64,000 nucleotides of DNA. It comes from CAVOGJ01 sp963700865 (GTDB lineage Bacteria; Planctomycetota; Planctomycetia; Pirellulales; Pirellulaceae). Positions within the stretch are counted from its first letter, which is position 1, and each line of letters starts with the position of its first letter. The position numbers and the translations under genes are program-made. The notes under the pieces are model-generated. The model saw nothing but the letters and a program-made list of their open reading frames with translations, made no database searches and was not told the DNA's origin. This document shows positions 10,197 through 19,964 of this stretch, in pieces. The stretch is taken from the NCBI GenBank assembly GCA_963700865.1, contig CAVOZC010000018.1:186001-250000 (forward strand), given 5' to 3'.

Positions 10197-11027
10197 CTAC
10201 AGTTTTTCCGAATAGGCCCGATACGCGTAGCGCCGCTGGTCGGTCACGGCCGCCACTTCCGCGGCTAAATCGCGATAATCGATGGCGCCATTGGAGGCCG
10301 GCGCGTATTCGAATATCGACTGGCCAAAGCTGGGGGCCTCGGCGAGCCGCACGTTGCGACGAATCCGAGTCGCGAAGGTGGTTGCGTGCGCCCAAGGACT
10401 GCCCGGATCGTCCACTTTCTCAAAGAACGACTCGACATCACCGGCCACCTCCGCGGCCAGCCGAGTCCCCGATTCATACATGCAAAAGACGACGCCTGTC
10501 AGCTCCAGCCCCGGGTTCAGCCGCCGTGCCACGACGTCGATGGTGCCCAGCAGTTTGCTCAATCCGTGAAGCGCCAAAAAATGAGGCTGCAGCGGCAGAA
10601 ACACCTCGCGCACCGCGGTCAGCGCGTTCAGCGTGAGTACGCCCAGCGACGGCGGGCAATCAATCAGCAGATAGTCGACATCCAGTTCCGCCGCCGCCAG
10701 TCGGTCGCGGAGAATCACCTCACGACCGACTTCGCTGGCGAGTTCCATTTCGGCCGCTGCCAGATCCAGATGCGACGGAATCACGGTCAAACCGGGTCGC
10801 GCTTGCCTGGCCACCTCGAGCAATCCCAGCTCGTCCGTCAGCACTTCGTAGATCGACCCGGCTCCCTCGTCCGGTACCACGCCCAAATGCAACGAGGCAT
10901 GCGCCTGGGGATCCAGATCGATCAGGCACACACGATGCCCCAGTTCCGCGAGTGCCGCACTCAGGTTCACGGCGGTCGTCGTCTTGCCGACACCACCCTT
11001 CTGATTGATGACTGCAATGGATCGCAT
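10197..11027 (-). CDS. parA: ParA/MinD-family ATPase (orphan)
   Basis: 276 residues starting MRSIAVINQKGGVGKTTTA, with the deviant Walker A KGGVGKTT at residues 10-17, switch I DLDPQAHASLHLG near residue 40, and a Walker B-like DYLLIDCPPSLG near residue 120. This is a ParA-type ATPase of chromosome or cargo partitioning. The frame stays open upstream to 11495, but that extension is antisense to the dihydropyrimidinase gene and is rejected. No ParB gene or obvious parS array lies next to it, so it may position something other than the chromosome. The gene is divergent from dihydropyrimidinase, with a strong palindrome in between. Confidence 0.85.
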   Translation of the reverse strand: MRSIAVINQKGGVGKTTTAVNLSAALAELGHRVCLIDLDPQAHASLHLGVVPDEGAGSIYEVLTDELGLLEVARQARPGLTVIPSHLDLAAAEMELASEVGREVILRDRLAAAELDVDYLLIDCPPSLGVLTLNALTAVREVFLPLQPHFLALHGLSKLLGTIDVVARRLNPGLELTGVVFCMYESGTRLAAEVAGDVESFFEKVDDPGSPWAHATTFATRIRRNVRLAEAPSFGQSIFEYAPASNGAIDYRDLAAEVAAVTDQRRYAYRAYSEKL

Positions 11028-11155
11028 TTCGGAACTCCATTCCCCCAGAATCTTGACTGACCAGCGGTGAGGACGGTCGGCAGTCGCTCGGCTGGCCCCG
11101 CCCTGCAGTATAGGCGGATGGCCAGAGCGGCTCCTAGACCGACTGTCGGAGCATA

Positions 11156-11185
11156 CGTCGCGGAATTCGCAAGAATTCCGCGACG
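11156..11185. repeat. Perfect 13-bp inverted repeat with 4-nt loop
   Basis: Left arm 11156-11168 (cgtcgcggaattc), loop gcaa at 11169-11172, right arm 11173-11185. The arms are perfectly complementary, and GGAGC/GCTCC just outside could extend the stem past a small bulge. It sits in the divergent region between parA and dihydropyrimidinase and is not followed by a T-run on either strand. It could be an operator, a REP-like element or a transcript hairpin. Confidence 0.7.
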
Positions 11186-11312
11186 CTCCCCCCACCAGAG
11201 CCCGGCGACCTTGAGCGGCAACCCCCTCAACCATGCCACTTGTTTCCGGCTGTACGACGTGTTGCAATGCGGGGAAGGAACCATCCGTTAAAAACGGTCC
11301 GGGAGACAACCA

Positions 11313-12697
11313 ATGGGTTTGCTGATCAAGCAGGGAGAGATTGTTACCTCCGCCGAGCGTTACGTGGCCGACATTTTCTGCGAGCACGAGACGATCACGG
11401 AGATTGGCCGCAACCTGCAACCACCTCCGGGAACCGAGGTGATCGATGCGGCTGGCAAGTACGTGTTTCCTGGTTTTATCGATCCCCATGTGCATATTTA
11501 TTTGCCGTTCATGGGGACCTACGCCAAGGACACGTATGACTCGGCCAGCCGGGCGGCTCTGGTCGGTGGCACGACGACAATGATTGAAATGGTTTGCCCC
11601 GCCAAGCAGGACGACGCCCTCACGGCGTATCGGCTTTGGAAATCAAGGGCGGAAGGGCTGTCTGCTTGCGACTATTCGTTCCACATGGGGGTGACTCGTT
11701 TTGACGAAGTCACCGCCGCACAGCTCCGCGAGATCGTGGCCGACGGTGTCACTTCGTTCAAGATTTTCCTGGCGTATCAAGGCGCTTTTGCCGTTGATGA
11801 CCGCGAGCTCTTTGAGACGCTGTCGCTGGCTCGGGAATTAGGGGTGATCGTAACGGCTCACTGTGAGAATGCCACTCTGGTTTCCGCGTTGCAACAGTCG
11901 TTGCTGGCGGATGGCAAGACGAGTCCGGCCTTCCACGAAGCGTCGCGACCGCCGCGGGTCGAGGCAGAGGGAGTCCACCACCTGATGACCTTTGCCGGCC
12001 TGACGGGAGCCCACGTTTACATTGTGCATTTGAGTTGCCAGGAGGCCTTGGAGGAGGCGCTGCGCGGACGAGCCGCCGGGGTCCAGGTATGGATTGAAAC
12101 GCTCATCCAGTACCTCTTGCTCGACAAGACCTATGCCGAACTGCCGGAATTTGAAGGCGCAAGTATGTCATGTCACCCCCCTTGCGCGAGCAAGAGAATC
12201 AGGAAGTGCTTTGGCAGGCCATTCGTTCCGGCGAAGTCAACACGCTGGCTACCGATCATGCGCCGTTTGATTTCGTGGGCCAGAAAGAGATGGGCCGCGA
12301 CGATTTCACCAAAATCCCGAACGGCATACCTTCGCTGGAGGATCGCATCAATCTGCTGTATACGCACGGTGTGCTGAGCGGCCGCATCGATCTGCATCGC
12401 ATGGTTGAAGTGGCCAGCACGCAAGCCGCGCGGCTGTTTGGCATGTTTCCCCGCAAAGGAACGATCCAATTGGGGGCCGACGCGGACCTCGTGGTCTACG
12501 ATCCGGAATATCGCGGCAGCATCTCCGCGTCCACGCATCAATTGGCGGTCGATTACAGCGCCTTTGAAGGTTGGGAAATCCGCGGACGGCCCAGCGTGGT
12601 CACGGTGCGGGGACAGGTCCAGGCCCGCGATGGCAAGTTTGTGGGCAACCTCGGTCACGGCCGCCAGGTGCCACGCGACGCAGTCCACGGACCGTGA
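11313..12697 (+). CDS. hydA: Dihydropyrimidinase / D-hydantoinase, frameshifted at 12161
   Basis: Cyclic amidohydrolase that opens dihydrouracil to N-carbamoyl-beta-alanine, the second step of reductive pyrimidine catabolism. Metal ligands are visible: HVH in GFIDPHVHIYLPF, the lysine that becomes carboxylated in TSFKIFLAYQG, the His of VTAHCENA, the His of YIVHLSC, and the Asp of ATDHAPF. The second half is one frame away. Restoring one A in the AA at 12161-12162 gives the continuous family motif EGAKYVMSPPLRE and a 461-residue protein of normal length. The indel is therefore likely an error. The gene faces away from the remaining pathway genes but belongs to the same locus. Confidence 0.9.
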
Positions 12698-12728
12698 GGA
12701 TGCCGATCCCGCGCGAAATCGCCACGCT

Positions 12729-13298
12729 TTACTCCAGCGAATCCACGACGTGGCGGAGGTTCATGAAGATCAGCAATACCAGGGGATAGATCAGGGCGAT
12801 GCAACTCCCGAACAGGCCGCCGAGGATCCCGCCGACCGCACCACCTACCTGGACCGGATTCACGTCTGGCTGGCTGGCCTGCTCCAGCATGGGCCGCATG
12901 ATCCAGACATAGTTGATCCCCACTCCGACGAGAGTATTGAGCACGGTCAGACCGATATAGAAGAAGGACGCGGAACGACCCCACCGCCTGTACCGGATCA
13001 GCCCCACACCGGACACGGCCAAACAGAGGGTCGCAGTCAGACCCAGCGGCATGGCAGATAAAATGGCTCGTCGGTAGCCCGGATTCTGCATGAGTTCGAA
13101 GGCCGAATTGTCCGGGTCCGGTGGGAGCATCTGGAAGCGCCACAGCATGATACCGCTGGCGGCAGCGCCCAGGATGCCTAGGAAGGCAAACACAAGGTTG
13201 AGTATCCCCATGACCTTCGGCGCCACGGAGCGCTGGGCCGGAGTTGCGAACTCGGGCGACTGTGAGGGAGCATCGAAAGGATTCGGGTTGGGCTGCAT
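12729..13298 (-). CDS. Conserved hypothetical four-helix membrane protein
   Basis: 189 residues. A polar, Pro-rich N-terminal tail (MQPNPNPFDAPSQSPEF) is followed by about four hydrophobic helices (roughly 30-52, 80-101, 111-131 and 155-180). No catalytic motif was recognised. The tail plus small multi-helix body is common among planctomycete membrane hypotheticals. It lies only 24 bp downstream of preA on the same strand, so it is probably co-transcribed with the pyrimidine genes, but nothing in the sequence ties it to the pathway. Confidence 0.6.
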   Translation of the reverse strand: MQPNPNPFDAPSQSPEFATPAQRSVAPKVMGILNLVFAFLGILGAAASGIMLWRFQMLPPDPDNSAFELMQNPGYRRAILSAMPLGLTATLCLAVSGVGLIRYRRWGRSASFFYIGLTVLNTLVGVGINYVWIMRPMLEQASQPDVNPVQVGGAVGGILGGLFGSCIALIYPLVLLIFMNLRHVVDSLE

Positions 13299-13322
13299 TT
13301 GCGGGCTCAGCGTTTCTGCGGA

Positions 13323-14440
13323 CTAGCCGCGGGAGAGTGCGTCCGACTGTTCGACAAAATCGTCACCGGACCACTGTTCGTCCGCCGTGACCATCTTCTT
13401 GGCTTTTTCCGCGGCCTTGGCGGCGGCTTGTCGAGCCACGAGGTCCGCATGCGTCGTGAAGTAAGGCAAGCTGTGGCCGCGGAACTCCGCAATGGACTTG
13501 AATTGGTGTTGATCCATAAACGCTGACAACTCCTCGCACATCGCTTTTACGCATCCGTAACCCATCTTCATCACACCGGTACAGACTTGCAGGGTGTCGG
13601 CTCCCAGAAGAATAAACTGGGCCGCGTCGCTCCCGGTTTCAATGCCGCCAATCCCACTAAGCGTACGGCCGGGAAATTCGTCTTGAATGACTCGGGCGAT
13701 CTCCATGCACATCCGCAAGGCGATGGGCCGGACGGCTTGGCACGAATAACCGCCAGGGGTCGAATATCCCTCGATCGACGGTTCAGGGCGGAGCGTTTCG
13801 AGATTGACGGCGGCGACGCTGCGGATGGTATTGATCGCACTAATCCCCTGGCAGCCGCGCGCAAGGCGGCTCGAGTCGGATCCTCGATATGCGTGACATT
13901 GGGTGTCATTTTTGCCCACACGGGCAATTGGCTAGCGCCCATCACCCAACCGGCCACCTCTTGCAGGATATCCGGATTCTCTCCCATCGCCGAACCCATC
14001 TTTCGTTCGGGCAGACCATGCGGGCAGGAGAAGTTCAATTCAAAGCCATCGACGCCGGCCGCCTGGCAGCGCTCGACGATTTCGATCCACGCATCGCGAT
14101 GATATTCCTCCATGATCGAAGCAATCAGCACGCCCTCGGGATGTGCGTCCTTGATCTGATGAAATTCGTCGATCCAGGTTTCGAATGGGCGATCGCTGAT
14201 CAGTTCGATGTTTTCCCATCCGTAAATCTCATTCGTTTCCCGCGTGCGGACTTTCGCGTAACGCGGGTAAACGTTGATGACCTTGGACGAATCGAGACTG
14301 ACCGTTTTGCAGATCACGGCTCCCCATCCTTCCTGGAAGGCGCGGCAAATCACGTTGGCATTGGTGCCTGGTGGCCCGGAACCGATGATAAACGGATTGG
14401 GTAACTTCAGGCCGTTGACGGTCGTGCTAAGATCAGCCAT
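13323..14440 (-). CDS. preA: Dihydropyrimidine dehydrogenase subunit PreA-like, frameshifted at 13855
   Basis: FMN-type barrel of the dihydroorotate dehydrogenase family; it reduces uracil or thymine to the dihydropyrimidine. The key motif NFSCPHGLPERKMG carries the catalytic cysteine, and a C-terminal FMN-phosphate region (GIGGIETGSDAAQFILLGAD) is present. The halves are in different frames. Adding one G to the GG run (complement of 13855-13856) restores ALRAGCQGISAINTIRSV and a 372-residue protein. Unlike E. coli PreA, no C-terminal CxxCxxC ferredoxin domain is present, and no PreT partner is in the window. The spacing of 63 bp from the upstream aminotransferase suggests one operon. Confidence 0.88.
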
Positions 14441-14503
14441 GGATCGATGCCTCGTATTTCACTTCATTCCCCACGCGTGGTGTCCCTGCCCGCGCTCGCC
14501 AAT

Positions 14504-15865
14504 TCAATGGGCGACCATCGTGAACACCTCGTCCAAACAGGCGAGCATAAAGTCAGCGTCGTCTTGAGTGATGCACATAGGAGGCTTGATGCGGAGCGTA
14601 TTGCCGAACAGGCCTCCCTTCCCCACGAGTAGACCACGTTCCTTCGCCAGTTCCAACACTTGTGCCGCCTCGGCCGTGGCGGGTTCCTTGCTCTCGCGAT
14701 CACGCACCAGTTCCACGCCAAGCATCAGGCCCATTCCCCGCACGTCGCCTATGATGGCATGACGCGTCTGCAGGTCCAGCAAGCCGTCGCGCAGATGATG
14801 GCCGACACGCAGCGCGTTTTCCTGGATTCCCTCGGCGTCGATGACTTCCAGCGTCGCCAGTCCCTGGATCATGCTGACCGGGTTGCCGCCAAACGTATTG
14901 AAATGAATACGGTTGGTCATCACCTGGGAGATCTCGTCGGTCGTGGTCATCGCCGCCAATGGCACCCCGTTACCAATTCCCTTCGCCATGGTAATCATAT
15001 CGGGGACAACGTCGTAATTTTGGTGAGCCCAATAGTGCGTGCCGGTGCGGCCAAACCCCCCCTGCACTTCATCGGCAATGCACAGGCCCCCGTGTTCACG
15101 CACGATATCGTACACGATCTGAAAATACTCTTTGGGCGGCGTGACAGCTCCCCCAACCCCCTGAATCGGTTCGCCGATGAAACAGGCAACCTCTCCCGGC
15201 GTTTGATATTGAATAACCTCCTTAAGATCGTGAGCGCACTTGAGATCGCAGGCAGGGTAGGTTAGCTGGTACGGGCAGCGATAGCAGTAGCCGGCATGCG
15301 TATGGTGAATGTTCGTCCCACTGTTGGACTTGAATTTCCAACTCCCATGCGCCGTCAGGCCCATCGAGAGGGACGTCCCGCCGTGATAGCCGTTGCGGAG
15401 CGCGATGACGTCGGAATTCCCCGTGTACTCTCGTGCGGAGAGAATGGCGATTTCGTTCGCCTCGCTGCCGGAGTTGGTAAAGTAAGTCTTGTGCAGACCA
15501 GCCGGCATCTTTTCCGCCAGCTTCTTCCCGAATTGAGCTATCGCCGGGTGCAAATAAATGGTCGTCGTATGCTGCAGGCGACCCACTTGCTCGCGTACCC
15601 GTTCGGCGATCAGCGGATGGCAATGACCCACACTGACGGTCACAATCCCGGCGAAGGCGTCTAGATAGCGTGTCCCTTGCTCGTCGTAGACATACTGCAT
15701 ATGCCCTTCGACGATCATCAAGGGATGCTTGTAGTATTTGATCAATCCGGGGGACAGGTACTGAGCCCGCATGGCCAGCACCTCCTCCTTATCCGGGCCC
15801 TCATAGGGGGTTGGCCGGTGATCGATTACCGGAAGTTGCAGGGTGGGAGTGCGTTGCGAGTTCAT
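14504..15865 (-). CDS. Class III aminotransferase, probable beta-alanine / alanine-glyoxylate type
   Basis: 453 residues from the ATG at 15865, which overlaps the permease stop by four bases (ATGA), indicating coupled translation. PLP-fold motifs include TNSGSEANEIAIL, the Asp of IADEVQGGFGRTG, and the PLP lysine in MITMAKGIGNGVPLAAM. It resembles AGXT2-like aminotransferases, which use alanine, beta-alanine or 3-aminoisobutyrate. Position between the uracil permease and preA suggests that it transaminates beta-alanine to malonate semialdehyde, the step that feeds the semialdehyde dehydrogenase encoded at 18420. The exact amino donor is inferred from context. Confidence 0.85.
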   Translation of the reverse strand: MNSQRTPTLQLPVIDHRPTPYEGPDKEEVLAMRAQYLSPGLIKYYKHPLMIVEGHMQYVYDEQGTRYLDAFAGIVTVSVGHCHPLIAERVREQVGRLQHTTTIYLHPAIAQFGKKLAEKMPAGLHKTYFTNSGSEANEIAILSAREYTGNSDVIALRNGYHGGTSLSMGLTAHGSWKFKSNSGTNIHHTHAGYCYRCPYQLTYPACDLKCAHDLKEVIQYQTPGEVACFIGEPIQGVGGAVTPPKEYFQIVYDIVREHGGLCIADEVQGGFGRTGTHYWAHQNYDVVPDMITMAKGIGNGVPLAAMTTTDEISQVMTNRIHFNTFGGNPVSMIQGLATLEVIDAEGIQENALRVGHHLRDGLLDLQTRHAIIGDVRGMGLMLGVELVRDRESKEPATAEAAQVLELAKERGLLVGKGGLFGNTLRIKPPMCITQDDADFMLACLDEVFTMVAH

Positions 15866-17335
15866 GGATGATTTCCTCTCTTGATAAGTCCCCGTTGTTC
15901 GGGAGTGCCTGGTATGAGATTGTCGAGGAGCAAACCGAGGATCGCGGCGACCGCCATGCCCGTCTTGCAAATCGCCCCCACAATATCACTCCAGGCGGGA
16001 CTCGTCTCCGCCAACTGGGCCAGCATCGCGGCTCCCGCGGGACTGTCCGCATAGGCGGGAACGCTCAATCCCATGAACAGTGCGAAGCCGGCAATGAATA
16101 GATTCCGGTCACAATTCAGATCGGCCTGCGCCAATTGCCGCACACCCACGGCGCTGATCAGTCCGAACAAGGCGCAATACAGACCGCCGACCACGGGTTG
16201 GGGAATCGCGGCTGCCAAGGCTCCGAACTTGCCAAAGATGCCCAGCAGGATGAGGATTATCGCGGCGATCTGGACAACGAAGCGGCTGCCGACCTTCGTG
16301 AGCCCCACGAGGCCGATATTTTCCGAATAGGAAGTCGAGCTAAAACCTCCCAGAATGCCCGTCACCGCGCAGCCAATCCCCTCGCAACCGATGCCGCGTG
16401 AAATCTGTGTCGGCGTGGGATCTCCCCCGCCCGCCAGCTGGGAGCAAGCATGGTAGTCGCCAAAGGACTCAATCATCGATGCGAGGTAGCCGGCCATGAC
16501 CGCCACCACGAAGGCTGTATGAAAGCGGGGCACTCCCCACGGCAGCACGATCGAGCGGATCCGCACCCATTCCGAATCCCCCACCCTGCTCAGATCGACA
16601 TGGGCCGGATGAGCAGCCAGCACCTGCCCGTCCGCCGACACCGACTCAGCGGGAAAAACGCCAGCCAGCGAGAAGAGCCCGCAGACTCCGCACGCCGTGA
16701 GAATCGCCAGCAACAGGGGGAACATGCGACACAGCTTCGATCGGTGAGAGAGCACGAGTGAAAACAGGATGATGAGCACCATCGTGAGGATTGAAATCGG
16801 CCAACTGGCGGCCGCTACCGGCGCCCGCCTTATACAGCGCCAGCCCGATCAACATGATGACCGGGCCCACGACCACCGGAGACAAGACGCGGCGAATCCA
16901 TCCCATCAGCCCCGAAAAACCGACCACGATTTCCAGGCTGGCACCGACCAGCACCGAGCCGGCAATGTATTGCATGGCCACCGGACCATCGGCTCCAAAA
17001 CCATCCGGGGAGGGAGCGGTCACCGTGCTGATGATCCCGAAAAAGGCAGCCAGGAAGCTGAACGAAACGCCCTGGATGATGGGCAACCGCGCACCGTAGG
17101 TGGATTGAATGAGGGTCGCTATCCCACTGCACAGCATGACGGACGAAATCAACAAGGCGATTTGACCGCGATTCATGCCCATAGCGGGGCCCAACAACAG
17201 AGGCACCGCCACGGTGCTGCCGAACATGGTGAGAACATGCTGAAGAGCCAGCACGATCGCACGCCCCAGCGGCGGCCGATCCTCGATCCCGTAGATCACG
17301 TCCGGCGTCATGATCAATTGCGGTGCCATAATCAC
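15862..17335 (-). CDS. NCS2 uracil/xanthine permease, frameshifted near 16819
   Basis: Nucleobase:cation symporter of the NCS2 family, about 490 residues with many membrane helices. Recognisable are ALQHVLTMFGSTVAVPLLLG near the N-terminus and, in the second half, GGFSSTSYSENIGLVGLTKVGSR, a family signature. The two halves lie in frames offset by one base, joining at the CCGG around 16818-16821; removing one base gives an uninterrupted helix series. The upstream gene is beta-ureidopropionase (gap about 100 bp), and the downstream aminotransferase overlaps by ATGA, so it is in the pyrimidine operon. Uracil is the likely substrate from context, but xanthine cannot be excluded. Confidence 0.85.
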
Positions 17336-17437
17336 AAGACGGAAATGAACAAACGGAACTCAAGGAAAAATGGTCGGTGGGTGGCATCCACGCGAGAGGT
17401 GGGCTTCAAATACGTCGGCACGGGTAGCGATAACCAG

Positions 17438-18307
17438 CTACAGTTTTACAATTTCGCCATACGTTTCCGGGCGGCGGTCGCGAAAGAACTGCCATACGTT
17501 GCGCACTTCACGAATGAGGTCGAGATCCAGGTCCGCCACTACGATGGCATCGCCAGTGCGAGGTGCCTCCGCGATGATCTGACCTCTCGGGTTACAAAAG
17601 TAACTCTGCCCATAAAATTCCCCGATCCTCCAGGGATCCTCAAAGCCGGGACGGTTGATGGCGCCTACAAAGTACTGGTTAGCCACGGCATGCGCGGGTT
17701 GTTCGAGTTTCCATAGGTATTCGCTCAGCCCCGCCACGGTGGCCGAGGGGTTGAAAACGATCTCGGCACCATTCAAGCCCAGGCAGCGGGCTCCGTCCGG
17801 AAAGTGGCGGTCGTAGCAGATATAGACCGCGACTTTTCCCACACGCGTATCGAACACCGGATAGCCAAGGTTTCCAGGACGGAAATAGAACTTCTCCCAA
17901 AAGCCCGGTTCGCAGTGGGGGATGTGCATCTTGCGAAACTTGCCCAGATAGGATCCGTCGGCGTCGATGACCGCCGCCGAATTGTAATAGACCCCGGTCA
18001 GGTCCTCTTCGTACATGGGCACAACGATCACCATCTCGTGACGACGAGCCAGTTCCTGCATCAGCCGGGTGGTGGGGCCATCCGGAATCGGCTCGGTCAA
18101 GTGGTACCACTTGGCATCCTGTTCGGCGCAGAAGTAGGGTCCATAAAACAATTCTTGCAGGCAGACGACTTGGGCACCCTGTTCGGCAGCCTGTGCGATC
18201 AGGTCGACGTGTTTGTCGATCATCGCCTGCTTGATTTTTTCCACGGGCGAAGTTGCCGGTTCACACAGCGTGGCTTGAATCAAACCACCACGAACAACTC
18301 GAGACAT
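17438..18307 (-). CDS. Beta-ureidopropionase (N-carbamoyl-beta-alanine amidohydrolase)
   Basis: 289-residue nitrilase-superfamily enzyme. The catalytic triad is visible: Glu in VCLQELFYGPYF, Lys in GKFRKMHIPH, Cys in VYICYDRHFPDGAR. Such enzymes remove the carbamoyl group from N-carbamoyl-beta-alanine, the third step of reductive uracil breakdown. The ATG at 18307 fits the family start (MSRVVRGGLIQATL); an open extension to 18517 runs into the divergent dehydrogenase gene and is rejected. It is the first gene of the minus-strand operon (amidohydrolase, permease, aminotransferase, preA). N-carbamoylputrescine amidase is a related alternative, but the neighbours favour the pyrimidine role. Confidence 0.88.
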   Translation of the reverse strand: MSRVVRGGLIQATLCEPATSPVEKIKQAMIDKHVDLIAQAAEQGAQVVCLQELFYGPYFCAEQDAKWYHLTEPIPDGPTTRLMQELARRHEMVIVVPMYEEDLTGVYYNSAAVIDADGSYLGKFRKMHIPHCEPGFWEKFYFRPGNLGYPVFDTRVGKVAVYICYDRHFPDGARCLGLNGAEIVFNPSATVAGLSEYLWKLEQPAHAVANQYFVGAINRPGFEDPWRIGEFYGQSYFCNPRGQIIAEAPRTGDAIVVADLDLDLIREVRNVWQFFRDRRPETYGEIVKL

Positions 18308-18419
18308 TGAGGCTCCTCCATTGGACTTTTGATCAGCGGATGATACCATGCGCAATCCGAAGATCCTATCTCGCTCTCTTGCCACGAGCCGGATCTCATC
18401 CTGCGAAAGGCCCCTTTTC

Positions 18420-19946
18420 ATGTCGCTTACCGCTCCCTCGGCTAAAGAAGTGATTGATGTGCCATTGCTCGTTGGCGGCGAATGGAAAACGTCGGCGGCG
18501 ACCCGCTGGGGAGACATCTACAACCCATCGCGCGGTACCGTCATCGGCCGCGTGCCGCTCTGCCCCGCTGACGAGGTGGCTCAGGTCGTGGACGCAGCGG
18601 TCGTGGCAGGTCCCGGTTGGGCGAGTACCCCGGTTGTGGACCGTGCCCGCTTGATGTTTCGCTTTCACGCCTTGCTGAGCAAACATTTCGAGGAACTGGC
18701 GGCTCTGGTGACGCGCGAGCACGGCAAAACGATTTCCGAGGCGCGAGCCGAGATCCAGCGGGGACTGGAGATGGTTGAATTCGCGGCGGGAGTGCCCAGC
18801 ATGATGATGGGGCAGACCATGGCCAACATCGCCGCGGAGGTCGACGGCGAAACGAATCGCCATCCGGTCGGCGTCTGCGTGGGGATCACCCCCTTCAATT
18901 TTCCGTCCATGGTACCCATGTGGATGTTTCCCGTGGCCATCGTGTGCGGAAATACCTTCGTCCTGAAACCGTCCGAGAAAGTGCCCCTCTCCGCCGTGCG
19001 GCTGGGCGAGCTGCTGCTTGAGGCCGGCTTGCCCGCCGGCGTCTTCAATATCGCGCATGGCGATAAGGAGTGCGTTGATACCCTGCTCACGCATCCCTCG
19101 GTCGCCGCGGTCTCGTTTGTGGGGTCGACGACGATTGCCCGATATGTCTACACCACGGCGACGGCGGCTGGAAAACGCGTTCAGGCCGCGGGGGGTGCCA
19201 AGAATCACCTCGTTATCATGCCCGACGCGGATCTGTCACTGGCCGTGAAGGCACTCGCCGCTTCCGCCTATGGCTGCGCCGGCCAGCGCTGCATGGCCGG
19301 CAGCGTGGCCGTCACGGTCGGCGATGTTGGCGATCCGCTCGTCGCAGCACTCTGCACGCACGCGGGTAGCTTGCGGGTCGGAGCCACCGACTCCGACTCA
19401 TCCCTCGACATGGGCCCCCTGATCCATCCCGCTGCGGTGCAACGGGTCGCCAGTTACCTGGACCTTGCCGCCGACGAAGGTGCTCGCCTGGCACTCGACG
19501 GACGACGCGATTTTGCGAGTGACGGCTTTCTCATCGGCCCCTGCGTGATCGACCAGGTAGCACCCACCATGCGTGTCGCTCGGGAGGAAATCTTCGGACC
19601 CGTGCTGTCGGTCATTCGCACGGATGATCTCGAGGCGGCGATCGCGGTGGGCGACGCCTGTCCCTTCGGCAATGGGGCTTCCATCTTCACGCAAGACGGT
19701 TTTGCAGCTCGAGAATTCCAGCACCGCTTCAACGCCGGCATGATCGGCATCAACGTAGGAGTCCCAGCGCCGATGGCTTGGCTCCCGTTTACCGGCTGGA
19801 ACCAATCGTTCTTTGGCGATTTACATATCCAGGGCAGCGAAAGCGTGCATTTCTACACGCGGCAGAAAATGACGTTGACGCGCTGGTTCCGCTCGGCCAC
19901 CGATTCGCATCACGATCCGGTATGGTCTGCGAACCGCAAGCCCTAG
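18420..19946 (+). CDS. mmsA: CoA-acylating (methyl)malonate-semialdehyde dehydrogenase
   Basis: 508-residue aldehyde dehydrogenase. Family motifs are GITPFNFPSMVPMWMFP, the NAD-binding VLKPSEKVP, the catalytic Cys in YGCAGQRCMAG, and the C-terminal GWNQSFFGDLHIQG, which are characteristic of the CoA-dependent MmsA group. It converts malonate semialdehyde to acetyl-CoA. GAAAGG precedes the ATG at 18420. The gene is divergent from the beta-ureidopropionase operon, so the short region between (18308-18419) probably carries both promoters. It completes the route from uracil to acetyl-CoA; valine or inositol breakdown are other possible uses of the same enzyme. Confidence 0.9.
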   Translation: MSLTAPSAKEVIDVPLLVGGEWKTSAATRWGDIYNPSRGTVIGRVPLCPADEVAQVVDAAVVAGPGWASTPVVDRARLMFRFHALLSKHFEELAALVTREHGKTISEARAEIQRGLEMVEFAAGVPSMMMGQTMANIAAEVDGETNRHPVGVCVGITPFNFPSMVPMWMFPVAIVCGNTFVLKPSEKVPLSAVRLGELLLEAGLPAGVFNIAHGDKECVDTLLTHPSVAAVSFVGSTTIARYVYTTATAAGKRVQAAGGAKNHLVIMPDADLSLAVKALAASAYGCAGQRCMAGSVAVTVGDVGDPLVAALCTHAGSLRVGATDSDSSLDMGPLIHPAAVQRVASYLDLAADEGARLALDGRRDFASDGFLIGPCVIDQVAPTMRVAREEIFGPVLSVIRTDDLEAAIAVGDACPFGNGASIFTQDGFAAREFQHRFNAGMIGINVGVPAPMAWLPFTGWNQSFFGDLHIQGSESVHFYTRQKMTLTRWFRSATDSHHDPVWSANRKP

Positions 19947-19964
19947 TGCCAGGTCCAGTCGACC

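Noticed and set aside
11028..11495. N-terminal extension of ParA
   Set aside because: The extension is antisense to dihydropyrimidinase; the ParA fold begins at MRSIAVINQKGG.
16769..17716. Plus-strand open frame of 315 codons
   Set aside because: It is antisense to the permease and amidohydrolase genes and has no recognisable features.
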